Below, piece by piece: positions 8,258 through 15,554 of a DNA stretch of 17,756 nucleotides. A program made the translations under genes and the position numbers. The notes beneath the pieces are model-generated. The model was not told where the DNA came from, ran no database searches, and saw nothing but the letters and a program-made list of their open reading frames with translations. This stretch comes from JAOAFZ01 sp964407325 (lineage in GTDB: Bacteria; Patescibacteriota; Microgenomatia; UBA1406; GWC2-37-13). The stretch's first letter is position 1; each line of letters begins with the position of its first letter. The stretch lies in contig CAYOVA010000027.1 of the NCBI GenBank assembly GCA_964407325.1, forward strand, positions 1 through 17,756, in the 5' to 3' direction.

Positions 8258-9201
8258 ACGTCCTCCTGTTTCTCCAACCAGCTATGCAGTCGTTCTATTC
8301 CCTCATCTAAATGAACTTTTGGTTCAAAACCAAGACGGCGGGTAATCTTAGAGATATCACCGGTCATGTTATGCACATCGCTTTTCCAGCTCTGGTTGGT
8401 AAATGAAATTCGGGTTTTTTCATGACCAGTTAATTCGGCTAACTTCGAAACCAGCTGCTTAATTGAGATAGGATTACCACCGGAAACGTTATACACTTCT
8501 CCGCTTGTTTCTTCTCCGGTAGCTACCAAAATAAACGCTTCAACGGTATCAAGGACATACGAATAATCTCTAATTTGCTCTCCTGTTCCAAGTACTTCCA
8601 GATAAGAAGGGTTGTTATAGAGCTTTCTTAGAAGATCGTACATTACAAACTGGCTTTGCCGTTCTCCATAGGTGTTAAAAATACGGATTACAGAAAAGGG
8701 AAGTCCAAATGTTTTGAAATATGACAAGCCGATTTTCTCAATCGCCAGCTTAGAAGCTCCATACGGTGAGAGTGGTTCTGTAGGATGGCTTTCATCCATT
8801 GGAGTATAGACCGGGTTTCCATAAATAGCGGCACTGGAGGCAAAAACAAATTTTTCAATTTTGTTTTTCATGCTTAAACGAAGGAGGTTATAACTTCCTG
8901 TAATATTATTTTCGTAATCGTAGTGCGGGTTTTTTACAGAATACGGAACATTTGCGTTAGCCGCCATATGAAACACAACTTGTGTTTCCGCCATAATCTT
9001 TTCAAGCAAGGGACAATCGAGAATATCACCTTCAATAAATGTAATTTTATCCAGGGATTGTTCCAGATTTAGCATGTTCCCATTTGCCATGTTGTCAAGA
9101 ACGGTGACATGCGCACCCATTTCAACTAATTTATCGGTAAGGTGAGAGCCTATAAACCCGGCACCTCCGGTTACCAGTATCTTCTTATTTCTTATGTCCA
9201 T
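8254..9201 (-). CDS. NAD-dependent nucleotide-sugar epimerase/dehydratase (extended SDR, GalE-like)
   Basis: This 315-residue extended short-chain dehydrogenase should act on a nucleotide sugar in the cytoplasm and supply a precursor to the neighbouring transferases. Residues 8-18 give the NAD loop ILVTGGAGFIG, Asp36 ends the second strand and fits NAD preference, and the catalytic set is SSA (122-124) with Tyr147 and Lys151 in SPYGASK. RIFNTYGERQ (173-182) matches the substrate loop of UDP-sugar 4-epimerases and dTDP-glucose 4,6-dehydratase relatives. Length fits the 4-epimerase group, but the precise substrate cannot be fixed. I choose the ATG at 9201, a 17-nt overlap with the upstream gene. 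An in-frame TTG at 9216 would only add MLKKY and is less natural. Translation ends in ATGA with the next gene. Confidence 0.87.
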   Translation of the reverse strand: MDIRNKKILVTGGAGFIGSHLTDKLVEMGAHVTVLDNMANGNMLNLEQSLDKITFIEGDILDCPLLEKIMAETQVVFHMAANANVPYSVKNPHYDYENNITGSYNLLRLSMKNKIEKFVFASSAAIYGNPVYTPMDESHPTEPLSPYGASKLAIEKIGLSYFKTFGLPFSVIRIFNTYGERQSQFVMYDLLRKLYNNPSYLEVLGTGEQIRDYSYVLDTVEAFILVATGEETSGEVYNVSGGNPISIKQLVSKLAELTGHEKTRISFTNQSWKSDVHNMTGDISKITRRLGFEPKVHLDEGIERLHSWLEKQEDV

Positions 9202-10357
9202 GTACTTTTTCAGCAACTTCTAAAAACGTATCGATATAGCGGTCCCAACTTATTGTTTTTTCTATAAATGCCCGTGTCTCTTGAGACATCGTTTTTTGCA
9301 GTGTTGTATTCTTTGACAGTTTTATTACCTGTTGGGCAATTTCCTTTGCTCCTTCAACCGGAACCACATAGCCGGTTTTATCTGCTGTAATAATTTCCGT
9401 ATGTCCGCCACTGTCAGTGGCAATAACGGGAATTCCTGAAGCAAAAGCTTCCAGAACTGCCATCGGAAATCCTTCACCGCGTCGTGAGGGAAGAATAAAA
9501 CAATCTGCCAGCGCATAATAGGAAGCGAGGTCTTCGTCTTTTACAAATCCGAGCAGCTTTACGTTGGTGATATTCTTTTCCTTTAAATACTGCTTTACCT
9601 TTTTCATGTCTGCACCCGTACCGCCAATAACAATCTGGTATTTTTTTGGGTCGAGGTGCTCTGCCGTTCTTAGTAAAGTATCAATGCCGTTTTTGAAGGT
9701 AATTCTCCGAATAGTCAGGCAGGTGAACTTGTCGGTATCGATGCCGAATTTCTTTTTTAGAGCTGTTTTATCTTTCGTGGGTTTAAACTTTGTGCTGTCT
9801 ATCCCGTTGTACAGGACATACGTTTTGTTTTTTATTTTGCCTGTAATTCCCTCGATGTATTTTTTTGTTTCATGACTACCGCATAAAATAACGTCGCTTG
9901 CTTCAAGAATGAACCGTCCATAGGTCCTGTCAACTATGTCGTAAATGGTATTTACCAGTTTGCTTGGCGATTCTATTCGGGTATTGTGCTGGGTTAAGAC
10001 AACCGGTTTTTTGAGCATTTTCGCAATAAGCAAAAATACAAGAGAAGCAAGATAGGGATGTCCGTGGATGTTAATTACGTCAAAATTCTTTTTGACCCGA
10101 ATTATTTTGCGTACATGGTGTGGCAGCAGCAGTGGCAGTGCAAATGGTATACCAAACAGTTTGTACATAAAGTTAAGTGAGGGGAGTCGTGATACAGAAA
10201 CATCGTATTTGGTTTTTGAAGGATCGTCGTCCTTAAATCTGAAGGTAAGTATCTCAACGTGATGGCCTCGCTGCTTTAATGCCCGTGAAGATTCCAGTAT
10301 TACTTCTTCTATCCCTCCGCGAAACGAGAGGTACTGGTATGCAATCAAAACTTTCAT
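9185..10357 (-). CDS. GT4 family glycosyltransferase
   Basis: This full-length 390-residue GT-B glycosyltransferase starts MKVLIAYQYLSFRGGIEEVI. All hallmark residues are present: RRITFKNGID (217-226) gives Arg218 and Lys222, and RGEGFPMAVLEA (293-304) gives Glu295 and Glu303 for E-x7-E. QHNTR (123-127) and LYNGID (182-187) match the middle motifs. It is one of two GT4 enzymes in the window with both canonical signatures intact, the other being the plus-strand gene at 13277. The start overlaps the stop of the GT2 gene as ATGA (10354-10357), with only a weak AGAG before it. The stop lies inside the first codons of the epimerase gene. Donor and acceptor are unknown. Confidence 0.92.
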   Translation of the reverse strand: MKVLIAYQYLSFRGGIEEVILESSRALKQRGHHVEILTFRFKDDDPSKTKYDVSVSRLPSLNFMYKLFGIPFALPLLLPHHVRKIIRVKKNFDVINIHGHPYLASLVFLLIAKMLKKPVVLTQHNTRIESPSKLVNTIYDIVDRTYGRFILEASDVILCGSHETKKYIEGITGKIKNKTYVLYNGIDSTKFKPTKDKTALKKKFGIDTDKFTCLTIRRITFKNGIDTLLRTAEHLDPKKYQIVIGGTGADMKKVKQYLKEKNITNVKLLGFVKDEDLASYYALADCFILPSRRGEGFPMAVLEAFASGIPVIATDSGGHTEIITADKTGYVVPVEGAKEIAQQVIKLSKNTTLQKTMSQETRAFIEKTISWDRYIDTFLEVAEKVHGHKK

Positions 10358-11061
10358 AAACTCTGTTGCGGTCGCCAGGTCAAATTGTTAAGTAAGGTAT
10401 CAAGAATTTTATAGCCGTCCCGAAAAGACTCAATCTTGGATTCTCCCCGTCTTTTATCGTACGTAATGGGAACTGAAGTAATGTAATACCCCAGCTTTAC
10501 GGATTTGGTAATCAGTTCCATTTCGATGCGAAAGTCCTGAGCTTTTAAATGTTCCCATATCTCATCAGCTACTTTGCGCTTCATACTTATGTATCCAGAA
10601 AGGGTATCTGTCACGTTAGCTTTGTAGAAGTGTCTTACAAGAAAGGTAAATGCCCAGTTGGCTAAACGATGATGAGTACTAAAGGCTTCATCTTTGATTT
10701 TCCCTCCCAGTCTAGAACCAACGACAATATCACAAAAGTCATGCTCAAGTGGTTCAATCATCCTAAACAGTTCATGTATTTTGTATGTATCGTCTCCGTC
10801 AATAATAATCACGAACTTAGATTCGGGATGGACAGCTCTTAATCCGGTTTTTAATGCATTACCCTTGCCTTTTTTCTTTTCAAAAATTACCTTTGCTCCG
10901 TTTTTTTTTGCATGCTCTGCTGTTTTATCGGTACTGTTGTTGTCGATTACTATTACTTCGGTTTTGTAGCCGTATTTATGAATTTTTTCGTAGGGGAGTT
11001 CTTTGAGCACATGAACGATTCCTTCTTCTTCGTTATGGCACGGTATTAAAATCGAAATCAT
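10354..11061 (-). CDS. GT2 polyprenyl-phosphate sugar transferase (DPM1-like)
   Basis: This 235-residue GT-A enzyme resembles the catalytic core of dolichyl-phosphate mannose synthases. It starts MISILIPCHNEEEGIVHVLK and has the nucleotide motif VIDNNSTDKT (38-47), the metal site IIDGDDTY (86-93; Asp88, Asp90, Asp91), VGSR (114-117), TDTLSGY (151-157), the E-x-E pair (Glu180, Glu182) and the family's late YDKRRGESK (201-209). It has no C-terminal membrane segments, so it is the bare soluble form. Such enzymes load one sugar on polyprenyl phosphate in the cytoplasm, and the product is the donor for outer-face GT-C enzymes. That pairs well with the GT-C-like protein at 3955-6237 in the same operon. 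Mannose is only a guess. No Shine-Dalgarno is visible. It lies 21 nt after the preceding small gene. Confidence 0.87.
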   Translation of the reverse strand: MISILIPCHNEEEGIVHVLKELPYEKIHKYGYKTEVIVIDNNSTDKTAEHAKKNGAKVIFEKKKGKGNALKTGLRAVHPESKFVIIIDGDDTYKIHELFRMIEPLEHDFCDIVVGSRLGGKIKDEAFSTHHRLANWAFTFLVRHFYKANVTDTLSGYISMKRKVADEIWEHLKAQDFRIEMELITKSVKLGYYITSVPITYDKRRGESKIESFRDGYKILDTLLNNLTWRPQQSL

Positions 11062-11082
11062 AGGAATGGTTAGTCCAACGTT

Positions 11083-11538
11083 CTATAAATTGTTAACCCA
11101 GAAATGGACACTTTGTTGTTTTTCCGGCAATGCAATGGTGTATTTTGTTTTTGGCTCAGTAGTCGCAACTTGAACGGTAAAAGGAATCGAAATCCATTCG
11201 TTATTTTGAATGCGGGCAGAACCGGATGCCACAATTTGTTTTTCAGCACCTGTTTCACCTGTTACTAGGTACGAATAAGAGTACGTTTGCCCTTCTTTAT
11301 TGTGAATGGTAAAAGAGGCTGTAGCAACTTGTTCGGGTTCAAGGATAAGCGGTAGAGAATCATGGTTACCAATATACAGTTCTGTGTACCTTTCGGAGAG
11401 AGGTATCAGCTTGTATGTATGAAATATAGCTACTAGCTTCTCCCTATTATAGTAACACGCTAGTATAATCGGAATAAAAATAAATACTATACACACTACT
11501 TTAATAGGTATGCTATGGAGCTTCCTTAAATGAACCAT
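11083..11538 (-). CDS. Single-pass membrane protein with DUF1616-like external domain
   Basis: This 151-residue protein appears to be the first gene of the long minus-strand operon. A basic start (HLRKLHSIPIK) precedes one membrane helix at about 13-30, with Cys16 and Cys28, so the C-terminal part should lie outside. The soluble part begins SERYTELYIGN (48-58) and continues with a strand-rich segment, EQVATASFTIHNKEGQTYSY (69-88). This matches the style of the DUF1616 C-terminal domain, which has FTEFYL...G followed by a strand ending NHEG...Y. Full DUF1616 proteins carry several N-terminal helices, so this is a reduced version with only one. The function of DUF1616 is unknown. The operon context suggests a role in assembling or presenting the glycan, perhaps with the GT-C-like protein. 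The start is the ATG 13 nt below a -10 box. Confidence 0.72.
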   Translation of the reverse strand: MVHLRKLHSIPIKVVCIVFIFIPIILACYYNREKLVAIFHTYKLIPLSERYTELYIGNHDSLPLILEPEQVATASFTIHNKEGQTYSYSYLVTGETGAEKQIVASGSARIQNNEWISIPFTVQVATTEPKTKYTIALPEKQQSVHFWVNNL

Positions 11539-11550
11539 CGTAATTTAATA

Positions 11551-11580
11551 CCTATAATTGCCTTGAGGACGATATGTCAA
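11551..11580 (-). promoter_or_regulatory. Predicted sigma70-type promoter of the glycan operon
   Basis: Read on the minus strand, a perfect -35 TTGACA (11580-11575) is followed by an 18-nt spacer and the -10 TATAGG (11556-11551). Transcription would begin near 11544, about 6 nt before the ATG at 11538. The mRNA would be almost leaderless, and no Shine-Dalgarno is seen. A second TATAAT-like element lies upstream at about 11593-11598. Confidence 0.6.
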
Positions 11581-11584
11581 TATC

Positions 11585-11654
11585 CACCTTTATTATATAG
11601 GATAGCCCTTTTTTTACAATAAAGCGGAACTTTCTATTACACCTTTATTACATA
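11585..11654. repeat. Pair of 15-nt direct repeats
   Basis: CACCTTTATTATATA (11585-11599) and CACCTTTATTACATA (11640-11654) match at 14 of 15 positions, with starts 55 bp apart (about five helical turns). On the minus strand each reads TAT-x-TAATAAAGGTG. They could be binding sites for a regulator upstream of the operon promoter, or remnants of a duplicated promoter. The composition is AT-rich, so chance is not excluded. Confidence 0.5.
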
Positions 11655-11666
11655 TGCGTTACGCAT
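11654..11666. repeat. Short perfect palindrome ATGCGT-T-ACGCAT
   Basis: Two 6-nt arms surround a single T. The symmetry extends by a G-T and an A-T pair to 11652-11668. It adjoins the second direct repeat, about 25 nt after the glycosidase stop. It lacks a T-run on either side, so it is a poor intrinsic terminator; an operator-like site is possible. Confidence 0.4.
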
Positions 11667-11690
11667 GTAGATTCATTTTAGCAGATTTCC

Positions 11691-13241
11691 TTACAAAGAG
11701 TAAAATCTATATTTCATTTTCTCTACAAAGTTCACATCATTTGTTACCAGGACTGATGTTATGGAATAGGGAGACAGGTATATTTTCCTGGAGATGCCTG
11801 AGTCATTCAGGTTTACAATATTCTCCGCAAGGGGATTTATGGCATCGTTTTTTTCTGATGCCTCATACACATAAACACGTTTCCATGGATTGTTTTTGTT
11901 GATGTTTTTGAGATTAATTTGGACAAACTGCTGTTCTTTCGAGTTGTTTACAACAATAATTCCCTGCTGTTCGTATTTATTTCGTATAGCGATTGAATAC
12001 AGTCCTTCATCCTGCCTGTTGGTTGTGGGGAATAGTTTAGCCAGCCCAACGCCTAATCCCATAGTCCTGCTAAACATTTGCCACGTTTTGGCAGCGGGTA
12101 CCATTTTCGCAATATTGTCTTCCCACTTGTAAAAGGCCAGATACCCTTCATCACCGCGGGGAGAATTTGTTTTGATCTCCTTTAGCGAATGGTAGTTGGC
12201 CGCGGCTATATTCATATTCATATACGAAATGAATTTCCGTGCCGTATAGGGAATACCAAGTTCAGTTAATATCACCGGGTGGGGTTCTTTCATCTCTGGA
12301 GTTACATTCCACTCGGTTATAAATAAGGGTAGTGTTTCGACACCATATTTTTTCATCATATCGCGGTAGGGTTTATCTGAAGGTTCCTTGCTGTGTTCAT
12401 AGTTATGGTAGCTAATAAAATCCAGCAATGGTTTCGCTTCTTCATCCTTCAGCAGTGCCTCTAAAGGGACAGTGTCAGTGGGAATATAGGAAGACGGGCC
12501 GCCAATCTGTACAAACTTACCATCCCCAGCCTCTTTGTCGACTTCTTTGATTGCCTGTGCTGCTACCGTAAACATTTGCACATATGCTGATTGTGCGTTT
12601 ATTCCCGAGCCGGTTGTTTGGAGAAAGGCGGGTAAATTGGGCTCATTCCATACTTCAACATAGTCAAGATACGGGCGGTAGAGTTTGTAGTGTTTTTTGA
12701 CAATATCGGCATACACCTCCCAGTCGATGGGAACACCGTAACTTGTCCGCGAATACGACAGCCATTTGGGAAGATACGAAACAATTCCCAGCGTCTTCAT
12801 TCCCTTTTCGCGTGCAAGTTTGTACGTTGCAATCTTCTCCTCAATATATTCCTGATTCCAGTTGTCAGGATTGCTGACGTCATCTGTGTTCTCCTGGTAA
12901 TCAGCTAAGGTAATTTTATCGGGCAAGCTGAGTTCCATATTAAAATCAGTGCGCATAAAAGTTACACCAACTTTGTATAAACGCTCCCAAGCGTCTTTTT
13001 GCGCTAGGGGTGGATGGTGTACACCTCCATACAACAATGGGGATGCAGTTCCTGTTTGTTTGGAAAAATCCGCATCTATTTCAACTGGTGGTGGTGCTTG
13101 AATTGCTGAAATATTCTCTTCCCTCTCCTCTTGTATCCTGTAGAGATTAAAATAGTGGACTGAAGCGTATAGGATAATACCCAATAACAGGATATTTCCC
13201 AGGATCAATACGGTAATGGCCGCTCTTCTTCTCGTAATCAT
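11691..13241 (-). CDS. Membrane-anchored glycoside hydrolase, clan GH-A, GH39-like (PslG-like role)
   Basis: This 516-residue protein has RRR at 4-6 and a signal-anchor helix at about 7-29, then a short charged linker and a (beta/alpha)8 glycosidase domain from about 55 outside the membrane. YGGVHHPPLAQ (71-81) and VTFMRTDFNMEL (93-104) are early barrel strands. EVWNEPNLP (196-204) holds the acid/base Glu200, and LFITEWNVTP (306-315) holds the nucleophile Glu310, so both catalytic acids are present. A beta-sandwich-like end (about 400-516) is as expected for GH39 or GH30-like enzymes. In Pseudomonas, the GH39 enzyme PslG is encoded in the exopolysaccharide locus and cuts its own product; a similar trimming role is inferred here. 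I choose ATG 13241. A TTG at 13259 would add six residues and lies upstream of the likely transcription start. Confidence 0.85.
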   Translation of the reverse strand: MITRRRAAITVLILGNILLLGIILYASVHYFNLYRIQEEREENISAIQAPPPVEIDADFSKQTGTASPLLYGGVHHPPLAQKDAWERLYKVGVTFMRTDFNMELSLPDKITLADYQENTDDVSNPDNWNQEYIEEKIATYKLAREKGMKTLGIVSYLPKWLSYSRTSYGVPIDWEVYADIVKKHYKLYRPYLDYVEVWNEPNLPAFLQTTGSGINAQSAYVQMFTVAAQAIKEVDKEAGDGKFVQIGGPSSYIPTDTVPLEALLKDEEAKPLLDFISYHNYEHSKEPSDKPYRDMMKKYGVETLPLFITEWNVTPEMKEPHPVILTELGIPYTARKFISYMNMNIAAANYHSLKEIKTNSPRGDEGYLAFYKWEDNIAKMVPAAKTWQMFSRTMGLGVGLAKLFPTTNRQDEGLYSIAIRNKYEQQGIIVVNNSKEQQFVQINLKNINKNNPWKRVYVYEASEKNDAINPLAENIVNLNDSGISRKIYLSPYSITSVLVTNDVNFVEKMKYRFYSL

Positions 13242-13250
13242 GTATGTATG

Positions 13251-13256
13251 ATTATA
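13251..13256 (-). promoter_or_regulatory. -10 box of the glycoside hydrolase gene
   Basis: A perfect TATAAT on the minus strand ends 9 nt before the ATG at 13241, so transcription would start about 3 nt before the start codon (leaderless or nearly so). No good -35 is seen at 16-18 nt. Confidence 0.5.
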
Positions 13257-13262
13257 CAAGAC

Positions 13263-13271
13263 TGGTAGAAT
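13263..13271 (+). promoter_or_regulatory. Extended -10 promoter of the GT4/pyruvyl transferase unit
   Basis: TGGTAGAAT matches the extended -10 form TGnTAnAAT. It ends 5 nt before the ATG at 13277, so the mRNA would begin at or next to the start codon. The box lies 6 nt from the opposing TATAAT of the hydrolase gene, so the two promoters overlap. No -35 is obvious, which is usual for extended -10 promoters. Confidence 0.5.
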
Positions 13272-13276
13272 ATGCT

Positions 13277-14365
13277 ATGCCTCGACTTGTTATATCGATC
13301 TATGATTCTTTTCACAACCCGTACTATTCCGGTGGAGGACCAGTAGTAGTCCATGAAATAGCAAAGCGTCTTGCGGGGAAATTTTCCATAACTGTGTTAA
13401 CCGGAAACTATCCGGGTGCAAATGACTTTCAGCTTGATGGGGTCGATTACAAGCACATTGGACTGGAGGATTGGTTCTCAAGTTTAACCTCATTTCAGTT
13501 TCTACTTCCGTATCAACTTCGCCATGAAACGTTTGATGTGTGGATGGAAAGTTTTACCCCTCCCTACTCTACAGCCTTTCTGCCGTTGTTTACTAGAAAA
13601 CCGGTAATTGGGTTAGCGCATATTTTAAGTGGAGAAGTAATGAAGTCAAAGTATGGTCTTCCTTTCGACTTGTATGAAAAAGCTGGATTGAGATTGTATA
13701 AGCAGGTTATTGTACCTACAAAACAACTTGCTGACGAAATTCATAAAACAAGTTCAAACACACAAACTATTATTATTCCGAATGGAGTGGAGCACCGAAC
13801 TTTTTCCCCAACACCCGCAGATCACCGTTACATGTTATTCCTGGGAAGACTGGATTGGAAGCAAAAAGGGTTGGATATGCTAATAAAAGCGTATGCGCTG
13901 GTAAAAGAAAGAACTCCTTTTAAGCTCTATTTGGCAGGACACGGCACAAACAAGGAAATTGAATTCTTGAGGGATTTAATACATCAGAACAATCTTGATA
14001 GTTACATTATTTTGAAAGGACGTGTAGAGGGAGATGAAAAACACCAGATGCTGGCGAATGCAGATTTTGTGGTTATACCTTCACGATACGAGGGAATGTC
14101 ACTGGTAGCACTTGAGGCTTTTGCCTATAAAAAACCCATTGTATGTTTTGATATTCCTGGTTTTAGCTGGGTAGAAAATTCCCAAGTTGCCCTAAAGGCA
14201 AAACCATTTGATTTACATCATTATGCCCAGCTATTGGTTGTAATGGGACAGGAGGAAAACACTCGCATGCAAATGGGAGAAAGAGCGTACAATCTCGTTA
14301 AAGAATATAGTTGGGAACAAACAGCAAAACAATATGAAGATTCTATTTCTGCATGTTTACAGTGA
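13277..14365 (+). CDS. GT4 family glycosyltransferase
   Basis: This 362-residue GT-B transferase is the first gene of the plus-strand unit. It starts MPRLVISIYDSFHNPYYSGG followed by a third Gly and PVVVHE, the usual acceptor loop. FLGRLDWKQKGLD (188-200) supplies Arg191 and Lys197, and SRYEGMSLVALEA (269-281) supplies Glu272 and Glu280 (E-x7-E). PNGVE (168-172) is the hinge-side motif. An upstream in-frame ATG at 13244 would add 11 residues, but the family start fits 13277 and the -10 box lies between the two. Its end overlaps the pyruvyl transferase gene by 32 nt, so the two are co-transcribed and may act on the same glycan. Sugar specificity is unknown. Confidence 0.88.
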   Translation: MPRLVISIYDSFHNPYYSGGGPVVVHEIAKRLAGKFSITVLTGNYPGANDFQLDGVDYKHIGLEDWFSSLTSFQFLLPYQLRHETFDVWMESFTPPYSTAFLPLFTRKPVIGLAHILSGEVMKSKYGLPFDLYEKAGLRLYKQVIVPTKQLADEIHKTSSNTQTIIIPNGVEHRTFSPTPADHRYMLFLGRLDWKQKGLDMLIKAYALVKERTPFKLYLAGHGTNKEIEFLRDLIHQNNLDSYIILKGRVEGDEKHQMLANADFVVIPSRYEGMSLVALEAFAYKKPIVCFDIPGFSWVENSQVALKAKPFDLHHYAQLLVVMGQEENTRMQMGERAYNLVKEYSWEQTAKQYEDSISACLQ

Positions 14366-15554
14366 ATTTAATACAGGTGATGCTGCTATTGTGGAGGTAA
14401 TGCTTGAGGATTATCGGGCACGGTATCCTGATGCTGACATTACTTTATCAACTATCACTAAACCTCAAAAATCTCACTTTTGTAATGCACCTTATGTTTC
14501 ATCCTTCTTTTATCAAGCTATTTACAAATCCGATACAACCTGGCTACGAGTATGGAATACATTTTGGATTACTGTAGGTAGTTTTTTCCATGCTGTTATC
14601 TATAACTATTTTAAACTATCGATACCCTTTTACTTTTCAAAAAATCTACAGAAATTTGTAAACGAATTAAAGCAGGCTGATTTAGTTGTTGCAGTCGGGG
14701 GAGGATATATTTTAGGAAAACACTCCTGGCAAAGTACATTGTCGCTTTTTCTGACACTACTTGAAGTATGGTTTGCCTTGCAGTATGGGAAAACTGTCCA
14801 CTTGTATTCACAGTCCATAGGGCCCTTTGCAACTGCTTTCCAAAAAAAAATGGCACAGTATGTTTTGAACAAAGTGAAGCAAATAACGGTGCGAGAAGAA
14901 ATCTCAAGACAACAACTGATAGAGTTGAATATCACCAACCCAAAAATAAAACGGGCATACGATGCGGCGTTTTATTTTACGACGCATACAAAGACCAGAA
15001 TGAAAAACTACCTTATGAAGCGGGGAATCTTTTTTACCAGAAAGGTGTTGGGTATTACAGTCCGTAATTGTTTTCCTGAAGAACAACAACACCAGTATGA
15101 AAAGGCAATTGCTACAGCCGCACATTATGCTGTACACGAATTGGGTTGTAAGGTGGTATTTATTCCCCATGTAACTGCCACCCAACAGAATGACGATGAC
15201 AGGATTGTCCATACAATGCTACAGAAACACATGAAACCAAACAGGGATATTGTCTTTTTATACGACAGGTTTACCCACCATGAAGTAAAAGGTATATATG
15301 ACAACTTGGATATGCTGTTGGGAACCAGAATGCATTCTGTTATTTTTGCGCTTTCAGGGGGTGTCCCGAGCATTGCTGTTGCCTATGAGCCGAAAAGTTT
15401 GGGAATTATGAAGCAAGTAGGCCTGGAGGAATGTGTGGTTATGCCAGAGGAAATGCATACCGAATGTTTTATCAAGCCACTCAGCCACCTTTACTCCCAT
15501 CTGGATCATTATAAATCGCTTCTTTCTAAAAGGCTAAAAAGCAACTACTCGTAA
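14334..15554 (+). CDS. Polysaccharide pyruvyl transferase family protein
   Basis: This 406-residue protein belongs to the PS_pyruv_trans family (CsaB and WcaK type), which adds a pyruvate ketal from phosphoenolpyruvate to a sugar and makes the glycan acidic. Signatures in order are FNTGDAAIVE (12-21), AVGGGYILG (120-128), YSQSIGP (158-164), ITVREEIS (184-191) and GTRMHSVIFALSGGVPSIAV (330-349), followed by YEPKSLG (351-357). The His of RMHS is the conserved basic residue of the family. An insert of about 60 residues with aromatic and hydrophobic stretches (about 53-104) may sit against the membrane. Some family members have other activities, so the pyruvyl step is probable rather than proved. 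It overlaps the preceding GT4 by 32 nt; no Shine-Dalgarno is seen. Confidence 0.85.
   Translation: MKILFLHVYSEFNTGDAAIVEVMLEDYRARYPDADITLSTITKPQKSHFCNAPYVSSFFYQAIYKSDTTWLRVWNTFWITVGSFFHAVIYNYFKLSIPFYFSKNLQKFVNELKQADLVVAVGGGYILGKHSWQSTLSLFLTLLEVWFALQYGKTVHLYSQSIGPFATAFQKKMAQYVLNKVKQITVREEISRQQLIELNITNPKIKRAYDAAFYFTTHTKTRMKNYLMKRGIFFTRKVLGITVRNCFPEEQQHQYEKAIATAAHYAVHELGCKVVFIPHVTATQQNDDDRIVHTMLQKHMKPNRDIVFLYDRFTHHEVKGIYDNLDMLLGTRMHSVIFALSGGVPSIAVAYEPKSLGIMKQVGLEECVVMPEEMHTECFIKPLSHLYSHLDHYKSLLSKRLKSNYS

Larger units (their letters stand above)
11539..11690. other. 152-bp intergenic region
   Basis: The stretch between the glycosidase stop and the operon's first gene is AT-rich. It holds the TTGACA/TATAGG promoter, a 15-nt direct repeat (11585-11599 and 11640-11654) and a 13-nt palindrome (11654-11666). 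I see no hairpin followed by a T-run on the minus strand, so there is no canonical terminator for the glycosidase gene, and read-through into the operon is possible. I see no RNA gene. Confidence 0.7.

Noticed and set aside
7111..11607. A 17-nt near-repeat, TATTATATAGGGTAGCC (7111-7127) and TATTATATAGGATAGCC (11591-11607)
   Set aside because: One mismatch in 17 across nearly 18 kb of AT-rich DNA is expected about once by chance, and the first copy lies in coding sequence (end of the GT4 at 7100).
11640..11690. Palindrome after the glycosidase stop as an intrinsic terminator
   Set aside because: The stem is short and no T-run follows on the minus strand.
14611..15373. Several minus-strand open frames of 80-100 codons
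   Set aside because: They are antisense to the pyruvyl transferase, whose motifs run through the whole stretch; no domain is seen.
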